From the NCBI GenBank assembly GCA_038363005.1, contig JBBQBI010000006.1, positions 1-64,000 of the forward strand: DNA of 64,000 nucleotides. The letters are read 5' to 3'. This DNA is from JAKOWB01 sp038363005. Its GTDB lineage: Bacteria; Pseudomonadota; Alphaproteobacteria; Kiloniellales; JACOMY01. The first letter of the stretch is position 1. Each line of letters begins with the position of its first letter. Made by a program: the position numbers and the translations under genes. Below, one piece after another: positions 25,401-34,248 of this stretch. The notes below the pieces were generated by a model. It was not told where the DNA came from. It worked only from the letters and a program-made list of their open reading frames with translations, and did no database searches.

Positions 25401-27197
25401 TTAGCGCACCGCGCTCCACGGCTTGCTCAGCAGCCCGGCGGCGTTGATCAGCCCGACCAGCGAATAGGTCTGCGGGTAGTTGCCCCACAGCTCGCCACTG
25501 GCGAAGGCGATGTCCTCCGACAACAGGCCGGCGCGGGTGCGATGGCCCAGCATGCGCTGGAACAGCCGTCGCGCCTCGGTCGCCTGGCCGCTCAGCGCCA
25601 GCGCCTCGATGTACCAGAAGGTGCAGATATTGAAGGCATTCTCCGGCGCGCCGAAGTCGTCGGCGTGGGCGTAGCGCAGCAGGAAGCCGTCGCGCGCCAG
25701 GCCCTTGGTGATGGCGGCCAAGGTGGCGGCGAAGCGCGGGTCGTCGGCCTTGACGAAGCGCACATCGATCAGCTGCAGCAGGCTGGCGTCGAGCTGGTCG
25801 CCGCCGAAGCTGGCGACATAGGTGCCAAGCCGCTCGTTCCAGGCCTCGTCGCGCACCCGCTGGGCAATGGTATCGGCCCGCTCGCGCCAAAGCCTGGCCG
25901 GCTCCGGCAGCTCCAGCCAGATGGCGATGTTGGCCAGGCGGTCACAGGCGGCCCAGCACATCACCGCGGAATAGGTGTGCACCGCCGCCTTGGTGCGCAG
26001 CTCCCACAGCCCGGCGTCGGGCTGATCGTAAAGCCGAAAGGCCTGCTCACCGACCCGCTCCAGCGCGTGGAAGTCGGCCAGGGTGGTCGGCCGCAGCAGG
26101 CGGATGTCGAAGAAGGCCTGCGCGGTGGAGAGCACCACCTGGCCATAGACGTCGTGCTGCCGCTGGGTATAGGCGGCGTTGCCGACACGCACCGGCCCCA
26201 TGCCGCGATAGCCCGGCAGCGCCGGCACCTGGCTCTCGTCCAGCAGCGCCTCCAGCCCCAGGCCATAGACCGGCTGCAGCACGCCGTCCGGCGCCGCGTC
26301 GCTGATGTTGCGCAGAAAGGCCAGGTAGCCTTCCAGGATGTCGACCGCGCCCAGGCGGTTCAGCGCCTGCACCACGTAGTAGGCATCGCGTAGCCAGCAG
26401 TAGCGATAGTCCCAGGTGCGCTGGGTGCCCGGTGCCTCGGGGATCGAGGTGGTGAGCGCCGCCAGGATGGCGCCGGTCTCCTCGAACCAGCAGAGCTTCA
26501 AGCCGATGGCGGCGCGCACCACCGCCTCCTGCCACTCCAGCGGCAGCGCCAGGCCGCGCACCCAGAGCTGCCAGTCGGCCACCGTCGCATCGCACATGCG
26601 CTGTACCGCCGCCGGCTCGTCGGCGAAGGACTCGTCCGGCCCCAGGAAGAAGGTCAGCGGCTGCTCGACCCGGAAGGACTTCTCCTCCAGCACATAGGTA
26701 ACCGGCGCGTTGGTGGTCAGGCGCAAGGTCACCGCGTCGCCGACATAGCGGATGTGGTTGGAGCCCGAGGTGTGGCCGGCGCGCGCTGCGCCCTGGCGTG
26801 TCGCCACGCGCAGCCGCACGCGGATGCGCGGGTTGCCTGCCAGGGGCCGCACGATGCGCACGAAGGCCACCGGCCGATAGGTGCGGCCGAGGCGCTGATA
26901 GCGCGGGCAGAAGTCGATGATCTCCACCGTCGCGCCGTTGTCCGCGCGCAGCAGCGTGCGCAGCACCGCGGTGTTGCGCACATAGCCCTGCTCGACCGCC
27001 TGGCCGCCCTCCAGCGCGATGTCCCACAGGCCCTCGGCATCCTCCGCGCCGGGGTCGCGATTGCCCAGCAGCGCGCAGAACACCGGATCGTCGTCCGGCC
27101 GTGGCGCGCAGGCCCAGACGAAGCGCCCCTCGGCATCGATCAGCGCGCTGACATTGCAGTTGCCGATGGGCGAGAGGTCGAGCGTGCCCCAGGTCAC
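25401..27197 (-). CDS. Glycoside hydrolase family 15 protein
   Basis: A 598-aa cytoplasmic GH15 enzyme (glucoamylase/trehalase-like). An N-terminal beta domain precedes the (a/a)6 barrel. Catalytic-region blocks are WDYRYCWLRDAYYVV, GLWELRTKAAVHTYSAVMCW (general acid Glu) and SGELWGNYPQTYSLVGLINAA (second Glu). The start is GTG 27197, overlapping the otsB stop by 4 nt. Pairing with trehalose-phosphatase suggests trehalose turnover. Whether it is a trehalase, a glucoamylase or something else cannot be decided. Confidence 0.9.
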   Translation of the reverse strand: MTWGTLDLSPIGNCNVSALIDAEGRFVWACAPRPDDDPVFCALLGNRDPGAEDAEGLWDIALEGGQAVEQGYVRNTAVLRTLLRADNGATVEIIDFCPRYQRLGRTYRPVAFVRIVRPLAGNPRIRVRLRVATRQGAARAGHTSGSNHIRYVGDAVTLRLTTNAPVTYVLEEKSFRVEQPLTFFLGPDESFADEPAAVQRMCDATVADWQLWVRGLALPLEWQEAVVRAAIGLKLCWFEETGAILAALTTSIPEAPGTQRTWDYRYCWLRDAYYVVQALNRLGAVDILEGYLAFLRNISDAAPDGVLQPVYGLGLEALLDESQVPALPGYRGMGPVRVGNAAYTQRQHDVYGQVVLSTAQAFFDIRLLRPTTLADFHALERVGEQAFRLYDQPDAGLWELRTKAAVHTYSAVMCWAACDRLANIAIWLELPEPARLWRERADTIAQRVRDEAWNERLGTYVASFGGDQLDASLLQLIDVRFVKADDPRFAATLAAITKGLARDGFLLRYAHADDFGAPENAFNICTFWYIEALALSGQATEARRLFQRMLGHRTRAGLLSEDIAFASGELWGNYPQTYSLVGLINAAGLLSKPWSAVR

Positions 27198-27964
27198 GCG
27201 GCGTCCCCGGCCAGCGCGGCCAGCCAGCCATGCACCGCCGCGACGTCGGTCAGCGCGGCGCGCGCCGCTGTCGGCGCGCGGTCGCCGACCAGGATGCCTT
27301 CACCGCCGGCGTCCTGCGCGGCGCGGAAGCCGGCCTCGTCGGTCAGGTCGTCGCCGACGAACAGCGGCCGGCGGCCGGCGAACAGCGGCTCGGCCAGGAA
27401 AGCGCGCACCACCATGCCCTTGTCGGCCCGCGCCGGCTTCAGCTCGAAGACCATGCGGCCGGGCTGCACCGCCAGGCTGCCGCCGCTGGCGTCGGCCAGG
27501 CGGGCTGCCAGGCGGCCGGCCAGGGCGCCCAGGTCGGGCCGCTGGCGGAAATGCAATGCGATGGCCATGCCCTTGTCCTCGACCAACAGTGCCCCGGCCT
27601 CCGTCGCCAGCACGCGGCGCGCCTGCGCCAGGGCGCGCGCCGCGGCGGGATCCAACTCGGTCCGCGCCGCGCCGCGCATCTCCGCGCCATGGACGCCGCC
27701 GGCCAGCGGCAGGTCGTCGCCCAGGTGACGGTCCAGGTCGGCCAGCGAGCGCCCGCTGACGATGACGAGGCAGCCACCCAGGCGGTTGCGCGCGCGCTGC
27801 AGCAGCGGTCCTAGGGCCTGCCCTGGGGCAATGGCGTCGGGATGTTCGGCGATGGCGACCAGCGTGCCGTCGAGATCGAGGAACAGCGCATCGCTGCGGG
27901 GGTCGAGCGGCGGCGGCGGCGGCAGTAGGGCGCGGCCGATGGTGCGGGCGGGGGCGGCTGTCAT
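27194..27964 (-). CDS. otsB: Trehalose-6-phosphate phosphatase
   Basis: HAD-superfamily phosphatase of 256 aa. HAD motifs are LFLDLDGTLVAIAEHPD (nucleophile Asp), the IVSGRSLADL block and FVGDDLTDEAGF. The EDKGMAIALHFRQ and FELKPARADKG blocks identify OtsB. It dephosphorylates trehalose-6-phosphate. It is coupled to the GH15 gene, but no trehalose-phosphate synthase (otsA) gene lies in the window, so the substrate must be made elsewhere. Confidence 0.92.
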   Translation of the reverse strand: MTAAPARTIGRALLPPPPPLDPRSDALFLDLDGTLVAIAEHPDAIAPGQALGPLLQRARNRLGGCLVIVSGRSLADLDRHLGDDLPLAGGVHGAEMRGAARTELDPAAARALAQARRVLATEAGALLVEDKGMAIALHFRQRPDLGALAGRLAARLADASGGSLAVQPGRMVFELKPARADKGMVVRAFLAEPLFAGRRPLFVGDDLTDEAGFRAAQDAGGEGILVGDRAPTAARAALTDVAAVHGWLAALAGDAA

Positions 27965-28103
27965 CCCTGGGTGATAACCAGCGTTGGCCCCTCGTTCAAC
28001 CCCGCAGACTCTATCGCGGGCCGCGCGGTTGCGGCGTCCTGGTCGCCCTTGGCATTATGGTGCGCCCGCCAGGCGGCGCGGGCGCGGCGTTGGGGGACGC
28101 CAA

Positions 28104-28721
28104 ATGATGGAGACAGCCTCACCGGCAGGGCGCACCACGCTGGTCATGTTGAGTGGCGGCATCGACAGCAGCTACACGCTGTTCAAGCTGCTCAGCGAAA
28201 GCGACGATAGCCTGCTGGTGCACCACATCCACCTGGTGAACGACGAGGGCCGCCACCAGGTCGAGGCGGAGCGCTGCGCCGCCATCGTCGGCTGGTGCCA
28301 GGAAAACCTGCGGCCCTTCCGCTTCACCCAGACGCTGGTCGATCATCGCGGCCTGCGCTTCTTCGGCTACGACATGCTCACGGTCGGCTTCGAGGCCGGA
28401 TTGGTCTGCCACTCGCACTTCCTCGAGAGCGGCCGCATGCCCGATCGCTGGACCATCGGCACCTGCCAGGAGGAGGGCCATAACGTCGTGCGCTTCCGCC
28501 ATGTCGAGGCCTGCCTGGCCGCCAACTGCTGGCCCGAGGCGCCGCCGCCCTTCTTCCTGCTGCCGCTGGTCGGCAAGCGCGACGAGATGGCGGCCCTGCC
28601 GCCGCCGCTTCTGGACTTCGCCTGGACCTGCCGGCGGCCGCTGCAGACCGCGTCCGGCCCGCAGGAGTGCGGTGTCTGCAAGACCTGCCGCCTGATGGCC
28701 GAGCTGCGCGCGGCGCGCTAA
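28104..28721 (+). CDS. QueC/ExsB-like PP-loop ATPase
   Basis: A 205-aa protein of the adenine-nucleotide alpha-hydrolase fold. The PP-loop is SGGIDSS (residues 17-23) where QueC has SGGLDS. A C-terminal cluster TC...ECGVCKTC matches the zinc motif of QueC (C-x-CxxCxxC). Other QueC residues are poorly conserved and no queD/queE neighbours are seen, so it may be a paralogue with another substrate. ATG 28104 follows GGGGGA by 6 nt; ATG 28107 is an alternative. Confidence 0.75.
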   Translation: MMETASPAGRTTLVMLSGGIDSSYTLFKLLSESDDSLLVHHIHLVNDEGRHQVEAERCAAIVGWCQENLRPFRFTQTLVDHRGLRFFGYDMLTVGFEAGLVCHSHFLESGRMPDRWTIGTCQEEGHNVVRFRHVEACLAANCWPEAPPPFFLLPLVGKRDEMAALPPPLLDFAWTCRRPLQTASGPQECGVCKTCRLMAELRAAR

Positions 28722-29452
28722 CGCGGCTTCTCCAGCACCGCCACCAGGCAGCCATAGGCACTGCGCTCGATCCACTGCAGGCGCTGTTCCATATTGCGGC
28801 GCGTGGTCAGCACCGCCGGCGTCGGCGGCAGCGCCGCGGCCCCAGCCAGCACCGCGGCATAGGTACGCCGCGCGTGGCCGGTCCAGTCCTCCCGGTACGC
28901 CGCCAGCAGACCACGGCGTGACCAGGCGGTTGCCCAGTCGGCGGGGTTTCGCAGCAGGGTGGCACCGGTCAGGATCATCAAGCCCGCGATCACCTCCGGC
29001 GTGGCCCAGGGTTCCTGCAGCACCAGCCGGCCGCCCGGCCGCAGCACGCGCGCAGCCTCGGACAGAGACAGTTCCGGCGCAGAGCCGAAGGACAGCGTTT
29101 CGCTTGCCCAGACCACGTCGAAGGTACCGTCGGCAAAGGGCAGCTCGGCATGACTGGCACAAAGCCTTGGCAACGACGCCGGCGCGCGCTCCAGGCGCCA
29201 GGGCGCGATATCGCTGGCCACCACCCGCTGCTGGTGCCGCTCCGCCAACATCTGCGCGTCCTCGCCGAAACCGCAGCCGACTTCGAGCAGGCGTTGGCCG
29301 GGCACCAGACCCAGGCGTTCGGCCTTGATCTCCGCCGCTCGCGCCGTCGCCTTGGCCAAGCTGTCATCCGCGCCGTCGAACCAGCCGACATGCAGGCGCG
29401 GCGCCCAGAGATGGTGGAAGACCGCGCGGACCGTAGCGAAGGGTTGGGACAA
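28718..29452 (-). CDS. Class I SAM-dependent methyltransferase
   Basis: A 244-aa methyltransferase. Motif I is LLEVGCGFGEDA, motif II ends in VASDIAP, and the post-motif GTFDVVWASETL and ARVLRPGGRLVLQEP follow the Methyltransf_11 pattern. The likely start is TTG 29452 with GAGG upstream; no ATG lies early in frame. It converges on the QueC-like gene with a 4-nt overlap of stop regions. The substrate is unknown; the C-terminal half has the extra helices of sterol/lipid-type methyltransferases. Confidence 0.82.
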   Translation of the reverse strand: MSQPFATVRAVFHHLWAPRLHVGWFDGADDSLAKATARAAEIKAERLGLVPGQRLLEVGCGFGEDAQMLAERHQQRVVASDIAPWRLERAPASLPRLCASHAELPFADGTFDVVWASETLSFGSAPELSLSEAARVLRPGGRLVLQEPWATPEVIAGLMILTGATLLRNPADWATAWSRRGLLAAYREDWTGHARRTYAAVLAGAAALPPTPAVLTTRRNMEQRLQWIERSAYGCLVAVLEKPR

Positions 29453-29552
29453 GGGGTGCCTCGACAGCCGAGGGTTGCCAGTCTAGCCGCAGACGCGCCA
29501 TGCGGCGAGAGCCCCTTCCCCGCCGCCCCGGCTTTGCCTAGCCTCCGCCGCC

Positions 29553-30578
29553 ATGATCCCTGCCATCGACATCGCGCCGTTGTTCGGCGCCGACAGCCCG
29601 GCGCGGCGCGCCTGCGACCTGGCGATCAGCCGCGCCGCCGCCGAAACCGGCTTCATGACCCTGCGCGGCCTGCCCGATCCCGCGGTGTTGTCGCCGGCGC
29701 TGCGTGCCACGCTGTTGCGGATATACACGCTGCCGGCGGCGGTCAGGGCGCGCCTGCTGCGCCGTGCCTTCGACCCGGCGCGGCCCAACGTCTATCGTGG
29801 CTGGTATCCGCTACAGAGCGGCGAGTTCAGCTACAAAGAAGGCATCGACATCGGCCCCGACGTCGCCTACCCGGAACGCCTGGTCGATGCGAGCGACCCG
29901 CTGCTCGAAGCCACGCCATTGCCGAGCGAAGCGGAGCTGCCGGGCTGGCGCGCCGCCGCCGCGCGCTACTACCGCGCCATGGAACAGGTGGGCCACGCCC
30001 TCAACCATGCCATCGCCCGCGGCCTCGGCCTGGCGGAAACCACCTTCGACGCCGCCTTCGACAGCGGCATCTCCTCGCTGCGCCTGGCGCACTATCCGGC
30101 GCGCGGACCCGACTCGCTGGGCGCACGCGATCCCGCCACCCTGCAGATCGAACAGGCCGGCCAGCGCTACTGGCTGGTCAACGTGCCGCACTGCGATTCT
30201 GGCTGCGTGACGCTGCTGGCGCAGAACGGCGTCGAAGGGCTGCAGGCCCGCATGCTGGACGGTACCTGGGTTACCGTGCCACCGACCGAGGGCACCCTGG
30301 CGGTCAACTTCGGCAAGCTGTTGGAGCGCTGGACCGGCGGGCGCATCCGCGCCACTGAACACCGCGTCGTCAGCCTGGCCGGCGAGCGCTTCTCCATCCC
30401 CTTCTTCTTCGAGCCGCGCGTCGATGCCGAGATCGCACCGCTGCCGCTGCCCGGGGTCGAGCCCTTCGCGCCCTTTCTCTACGGCGATCACCTGTGGGCT
30501 GCGACGACCAAGTTCGTCGAGCAGCGCGGCATCGCCCACCTGCGCCCGCCGCGCGGCGTCCAGCACGCCACCGCCTGA
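29553..30578 (+). CDS. Isopenicillin N synthase-family Fe(II)/2-oxoglutarate oxygenase
   Basis: A 341-aa oxygenase with a DIOX_N-type front (residues 1-120) and a double-stranded beta-helix core. Iron ligands are His213, Asp215 (VPHCDSG) and His270 (TEHRVV); Arg279 in RFSIPFFFEP binds the 2-oxoacid. A second, diverged member of the family is at 52630-53664. The substrate is unknown; relatives act on diverse small molecules including amino-acid and purine derivatives. Stand-alone gene. Confidence 0.88.
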   Translation: MIPAIDIAPLFGADSPARRACDLAISRAAAETGFMTLRGLPDPAVLSPALRATLLRIYTLPAAVRARLLRRAFDPARPNVYRGWYPLQSGEFSYKEGIDIGPDVAYPERLVDASDPLLEATPLPSEAELPGWRAAAARYYRAMEQVGHALNHAIARGLGLAETTFDAAFDSGISSLRLAHYPARGPDSLGARDPATLQIEQAGQRYWLVNVPHCDSGCVTLLAQNGVEGLQARMLDGTWVTVPPTEGTLAVNFGKLLERWTGGRIRATEHRVVSLAGERFSIPFFFEPRVDAEIAPLPLPGVEPFAPFLYGDHLWAATTKFVEQRGIAHLRPPRGVQHATA

Positions 30579-30605
30579 CGCCGCTGCCCTAGCGAAGGCG
30601 GACGG

Positions 30606-31379
30606 TCAGCTGGCGTAGTCCGGGCAGTCGCGGTCCAGTTCGCGCAGCAGCGCAGGCCACTCGTAATGCCCGGCCGGGAAGTCGGTGTCATACTGCTGGC
30701 GCACCTTGCGGCAGAGCTCCGGCGGCGGGATCACCAGCTCGCGCCCGGTGGCCAGCACATCCATCTGCAGGCTGCAGGCGCGTTCCAGGATGTACATGCG
30801 CCAGAAGGCCTCGCCGATGCTCTGGCCGGCGGTGATCAGGCCGTGGTTGCGCAGGATCATCTGGTTCATCGAGCCCAGGTTCTCGGCCAGGCGCCGGCTT
30901 TCGGCGACGTCGTCGGACAGGCCCTCATAGGCGTGATAGGCGATGTCCTCGTAGCAGCTCAGCGCCTCCTGCGACAGCGGCAGCAGACCTTCCTTGAGGA
31001 TCGAAACACCCTGGCCGCCGCGGCTGTGGGTGTGCATCACGCAGTTGATGTTGGCGCGCGCCTGGTAAAGCCCGCCGTGAATCACGAAGGCCGCCTGGTT
31101 GAGGTCGCCTGCGGGCGCGTCCACCGGCCGGCCGTCGAGGGTGAACTTCATCAGGTTCGAGGCGGTGACCTCGTCGTAGCGGCAGCCCAGGCGGAAGACC
31201 AGGATCTGGTCCGGCGCGTCCGGCACCCGCGCGGTGATGTGGTTCCAGATGATCTTGCCCATGTGGTAGCGGTCGGCCAGGCGATAGCAGGCCGCCAGGT
31301 CGACGCGCTGCTGCCATTCGGCCTGGGAAATCCGCGCGTCGGGTGAACGATGCCGCGGTGTCTCGATGATCGTGTCCAT
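30606..31379 (-). CDS. Class II aldolase/adducin family protein
   Basis: Zinc-dependent aldolase-fold protein of 257 aa. The metal site shows as NHITARVP (His), VMHTHSRGG (two His) and ILRNHGLITAG (His). The family cleaves or epimerises phosphorylated sugars, or decarboxylates hydroxy acids. ATG 31379 has GGAG 6 nt upstream; an in-frame extension further upstream has no such site and is rejected. It lies just downstream (70 nt) of the sulfatase gene in the same direction. Confidence 0.88.
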   Translation of the reverse strand: MDTIIETPRHRSPDARISQAEWQQRVDLAACYRLADRYHMGKIIWNHITARVPDAPDQILVFRLGCRYDEVTASNLMKFTLDGRPVDAPAGDLNQAAFVIHGGLYQARANINCVMHTHSRGGQGVSILKEGLLPLSQEALSCYEDIAYHAYEGLSDDVAESRRLAENLGSMNQMILRNHGLITAGQSIGEAFWRMYILERACSLQMDVLATGRELVIPPPELCRKVRQQYDTDFPAGHYEWPALLRELDRDCPDYAS

Positions 31380-31449
31380 GGGGTCTCCTGCTGCCACCGG
31401 GCGGCAGGATAGCATGCGCCCGGTAGACCGCCTGCGCGTTGCTCGCGGA

Positions 31450-32964
31450 TCAGGCCAGCCCGGTGCGCGGCAGCGGCTCTGCGCGGGCATCATCCGGCCG
31501 CGCCCGCAGCAGCTCGGCCAAAGCCTGGACCACGGCGCGATGGCCCGGGTCGTGGAACAGGTCGTGCAGCTGCTGCGGATCCTCCTGCAGGTCATAGAGC
31601 TCGCCGCCGCGCGAACCCAGCTCCAAGGTCATCACCCAGCGTGCCGTGCGGACGGTGCGCAGCCGCAGCTCGTCGGTGCCGTCGAGGAACCCCATGTCCC
31701 ACTCCATCAGCGCCGCGGCGCGTGGCTCGGGCTCGCCGCGCAGCAGCGGGTTCAGGCTGCGGCCGTGCAGCGCCGCCGGCAGCCCGGCGCGCTCCAGCAG
31801 GGTCGGCGCGATGTCGAGGGTGGAGACCGGCTCGGCCACCCGCAGCCCGGCTGCCACCCCGGGCCCGGCGGCGATCAGACCAACGCGCAGCAGCCCTTCA
31901 TAGGCGCAAGGCCCCTTTAGCAGCAGGCCGTGGTCGCCCAGGAAATCGCCATGGTCGCTGGTCACCAGCACCAGCGTGTCCTCGCTCAGGCCCTCGCTCT
32001 CCAGCGCCGCCACGATGCGGCCGATGGCGTGGTCGGCCAGCGCGATCATGCCGTAGTAGTTGGCGGTCATGGCGCGCAGCAGTGCCTCCTCGCCCGGTTG
32101 ACCGGTGAGGAAGCGGAAGCCGTAGTTGCCGATCTCCAGGCTGGAATCCGAGCGCAGCGCGACGAAGGCGCGGTGCCACCAGGGCCGCCGCTCCAGATCC
32201 AGCGTGCGGTGGCGCGGAATGTCGACCGCGTCCTCGGCGTGCAGCGCGGCCCAGGGCTCCGGACAGTCGAAGGGATAGTGCGGGTCGGGAAAGGAAGCCC
32301 AGAGGCAGAAGGGCCGGTCGCGCGGCCGATCGCGGATCGCCGCGATGCTGCGTTCGGCCACCCAGCTTGAGCTGTGCGCCTCCACCGGCAGCTGCGAGTG
32401 GAAGGGCCGCGACGCGCGGTCCTGCGTCGGCGAGCCCTGGCGATAGAGCGCCAGCTTTCGCTGCGCCTGCCCGTCGGCGTGGAACCACCGCTCGTAGTGC
32501 AGGCCGAAGGGTGGTTCCAGCAGGCGGAAGAGGCTGTGGCCGGAGCACAGCAGCTCAACCTCCTGGAAGCCCATGTAGGGGCCGCGCCATGCCGGCCCGA
32601 CATGACGGCTGGACAGCTTGTTCTCCGGCCGCCCGGACTCACCCTGGAACAGCGCCTGGGTGGAAAAGTGCGCCTTGCCGACGAAGCGGGTCGCCCAGCC
32701 GGCATCGGCCAGGCGCTGGGCGAAGCCCTGCTGGCCCATGTCCTCCGGCAGGTCGATGCCGTTGTCGCGCACGCCATGCGTCAGCGGCAGCAGGCCGGTC
32801 AGGATCGAGGCGCGCGCCGGCTGGCAGACCAGGTTGGGCGTGATGCAGGCGTCAAAACGCGTACCCCGCGCCGCCAGCGCGTCCAGGGTCGGCGTCCTGA
32901 CCCGCCGCTGTCCGCCGAAGCAGTCGCCGCGCTGCTGGTCGGTGGTGATCAGGACGATGTTCAT
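31450..32964 (-). CDS. Sulfatase (formylglycine-type arylsulfatase/choline-sulfatase-like)
   Basis: Alkaline-phosphatase-fold sulfatase of 504 aa. The formylglycine motif CxPxR is at Cys47-Arg51 (LVCQPARASILTG), and the N-terminal metal ligands are in LITTDQQRGD. VTSDHGDFLGDH supplies later metal ligands. It hydrolyses a sulfate or phosphonate ester. No signal peptide is visible, so it is cytoplasmic. The start is ATG 32964; a longer in-frame start 7 codons upstream is less likely. An alphaproteobacterial palindromic repeat follows upstream. Confidence 0.9.
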   Translation of the reverse strand: MNIVLITTDQQRGDCFGGQRRVRTPTLDALAARGTRFDACITPNLVCQPARASILTGLLPLTHGVRDNGIDLPEDMGQQGFAQRLADAGWATRFVGKAHFSTQALFQGESGRPENKLSSRHVGPAWRGPYMGFQEVELLCSGHSLFRLLEPPFGLHYERWFHADGQAQRKLALYRQGSPTQDRASRPFHSQLPVEAHSSSWVAERSIAAIRDRPRDRPFCLWASFPDPHYPFDCPEPWAALHAEDAVDIPRHRTLDLERRPWWHRAFVALRSDSSLEIGNYGFRFLTGQPGEEALLRAMTANYYGMIALADHAIGRIVAALESEGLSEDTLVLVTSDHGDFLGDHGLLLKGPCAYEGLLRVGLIAAGPGVAAGLRVAEPVSTLDIAPTLLERAGLPAALHGRSLNPLLRGEPEPRAAALMEWDMGFLDGTDELRLRTVRTARWVMTLELGSRGGELYDLQEDPQQLHDLFHDPGHRAVVQALAELLRARPDDARAEPLPRTGLA

Positions 32965-32981
32965 CGCGCGGTGCCTCTGGC

Positions 32982-33101
32982 CCATCCTTCGAGACGACCG
33001 CCTGCGGCGGCCTCCTCAGGATGAGGCGGTGCAAGGGCAGCCGCCAAACCCACCGGCCTCATCCTGAGGAGCACTGCGCAGCAGTGCGTCTCGAAGGATG
33101 G
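32982..33101. repeat. Palindromic intergenic repeat (REP-like), class 1
   Basis: Outer 15-bp perfect arms (CCATCCTTCGAGACG at 32982 and its complement ending 33101) enclose inner 16-bp perfect arms at 33012-33027 and 33056-33071. The whole can fold into a long hairpin in the gap between the sulfatase and aminotransferase. The outer arm sequence is of a type scattered through alphaproteobacterial genomes. Confidence 0.85.
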
Positions 33102-33128
33102 ACAACGAAGCACCGTCCCTCTGCCTGC

Positions 33129-34238
33129 CTACAGCGTCGCCAGCACCCGGTCGACGCGCCGCAGCCCCGCTTCCAGTTCGTGGCTGTCGCCGCCGATGCC
33201 GAGGCGGAAGTGGCCGTCGAGGCCGAACCATTGGCCGGCGACGACGAAGGTGCTCTCGCGCTCGCGGATCAGGCGGGACAGTTCCTCCGAGGTCATCGGC
33301 AGGTCGTAGCGGATGAAGGCGATGCCGCCGGCCTCCGGCGGCTGCCAGCTCAAGCGGTTGCCGTGGCTCTTCACCCAGGCGTCGACGACGGCGCGGTTGC
33401 GATTCAAGATCTCGCGCGCCCGCCGTAACAGCGCCTCGCGCCGCCCCGGCGCCAGCACGCGCGTTGCCACGTACTGCCCGACCGCCGTGGTGCCGATGCT
33501 GGTGTAGTCCTGGCGGCGGCGGATGTCGGCAATGGTGTCGACCGGGCCGACCAGCCAGCCGACGCGCAGGCCGGAATGCCCCAACGCCTTGGAGATCGAG
33601 CCGGCGCAGAGCACCTTGTCGCTCCGGCCCCAGAAGCTCGCCGTCTCCGCCCGCTCGCCCAGCTCAGCGCCGCGATAGATCTCGTCGGCCAGAATCCAGG
33701 CACCGATACGCTCGGCGGCGGCGACCACGGCCGCCATCTCCGCCTCGCTCAGCACCTTGCCGGTCGGGTTGTTGGGATTGCACAGCGTGATGGCGCGCGT
33801 GCCCGGCGTCATGGCGCGCTCCAGCCCCTCCAGGTCCAGCGCCCAGCCCGCCTCGGGGCGCAGCTGCACCGGCTTGACGGTCGCGCCGAAGGCCCGGGCC
33901 AGGTTGGGCACCTGCAGGTAGTTCGGCAGCACGGCCGCGGCGCTGCCGCCGCCCAGCAGGGTCCAAGCGGCGACGAAATTGGCCTCGCAGGAGCCGGCGG
34001 TGACCAGCACGTTCTCCGGCCCAGCGCCGGGATAGAGCGCCGCGATGGCCTGGCGCAGCGCCGGCGTCCCCTCGGTATGGCCATAGCCCAGCGGCAGGTC
34101 GAGCAGCTCCTGCTGCTCCGCCGGGGTCAGGAATTCGCGCAGCGTCATGGCCTTGACGCCGCTCTCGGTCAGGTTGATCTCGACCTCGTTCTCGAAGAGC
34201 GTCTGGTTGCGTTCCAGCAGGAAGGTCTCGAACGGCAA
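33129..34238 (-). CDS. PLP-dependent class I/II aminotransferase
   Basis: Fold-type I aminotransferase of 369 aa. The PLP lysine is Lys217 (GSISKALGHSGLRVGW), with NPNNPTG (Asn157) and ADEIY (Asp185). The probable start is TTG 34238 with AGGAG 8 nt upstream; the next Met is at residue 31 and would cut the N-terminal arm. It ends the leftward operon of ABC permeases, SelA-like protein and cyclodeaminase. The substrate is probably an amino acid or diamine in that pathway. Confidence 0.87.
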   Translation of the reverse strand: MPFETFLLERNQTLFENEVEINLTESGVKAMTLREFLTPAEQQELLDLPLGYGHTEGTPALRQAIAALYPGAGPENVLVTAGSCEANFVAAWTLLGGGSAAAVLPNYLQVPNLARAFGATVKPVQLRPEAGWALDLEGLERAMTPGTRAITLCNPNNPTGKVLSEAEMAAVVAAAERIGAWILADEIYRGAELGERAETASFWGRSDKVLCAGSISKALGHSGLRVGWLVGPVDTIADIRRRQDYTSIGTTAVGQYVATRVLAPGRREALLRRAREILNRNRAVVDAWVKSHGNRLSWQPPEAGGIAFIRYDLPMTSEELSRLIRERESTFVVAGQWFGLDGHFRLGIGGDSHELEAGLRRVDRVLATL

Positions 34239-34248
34239 GGGGCAACTC

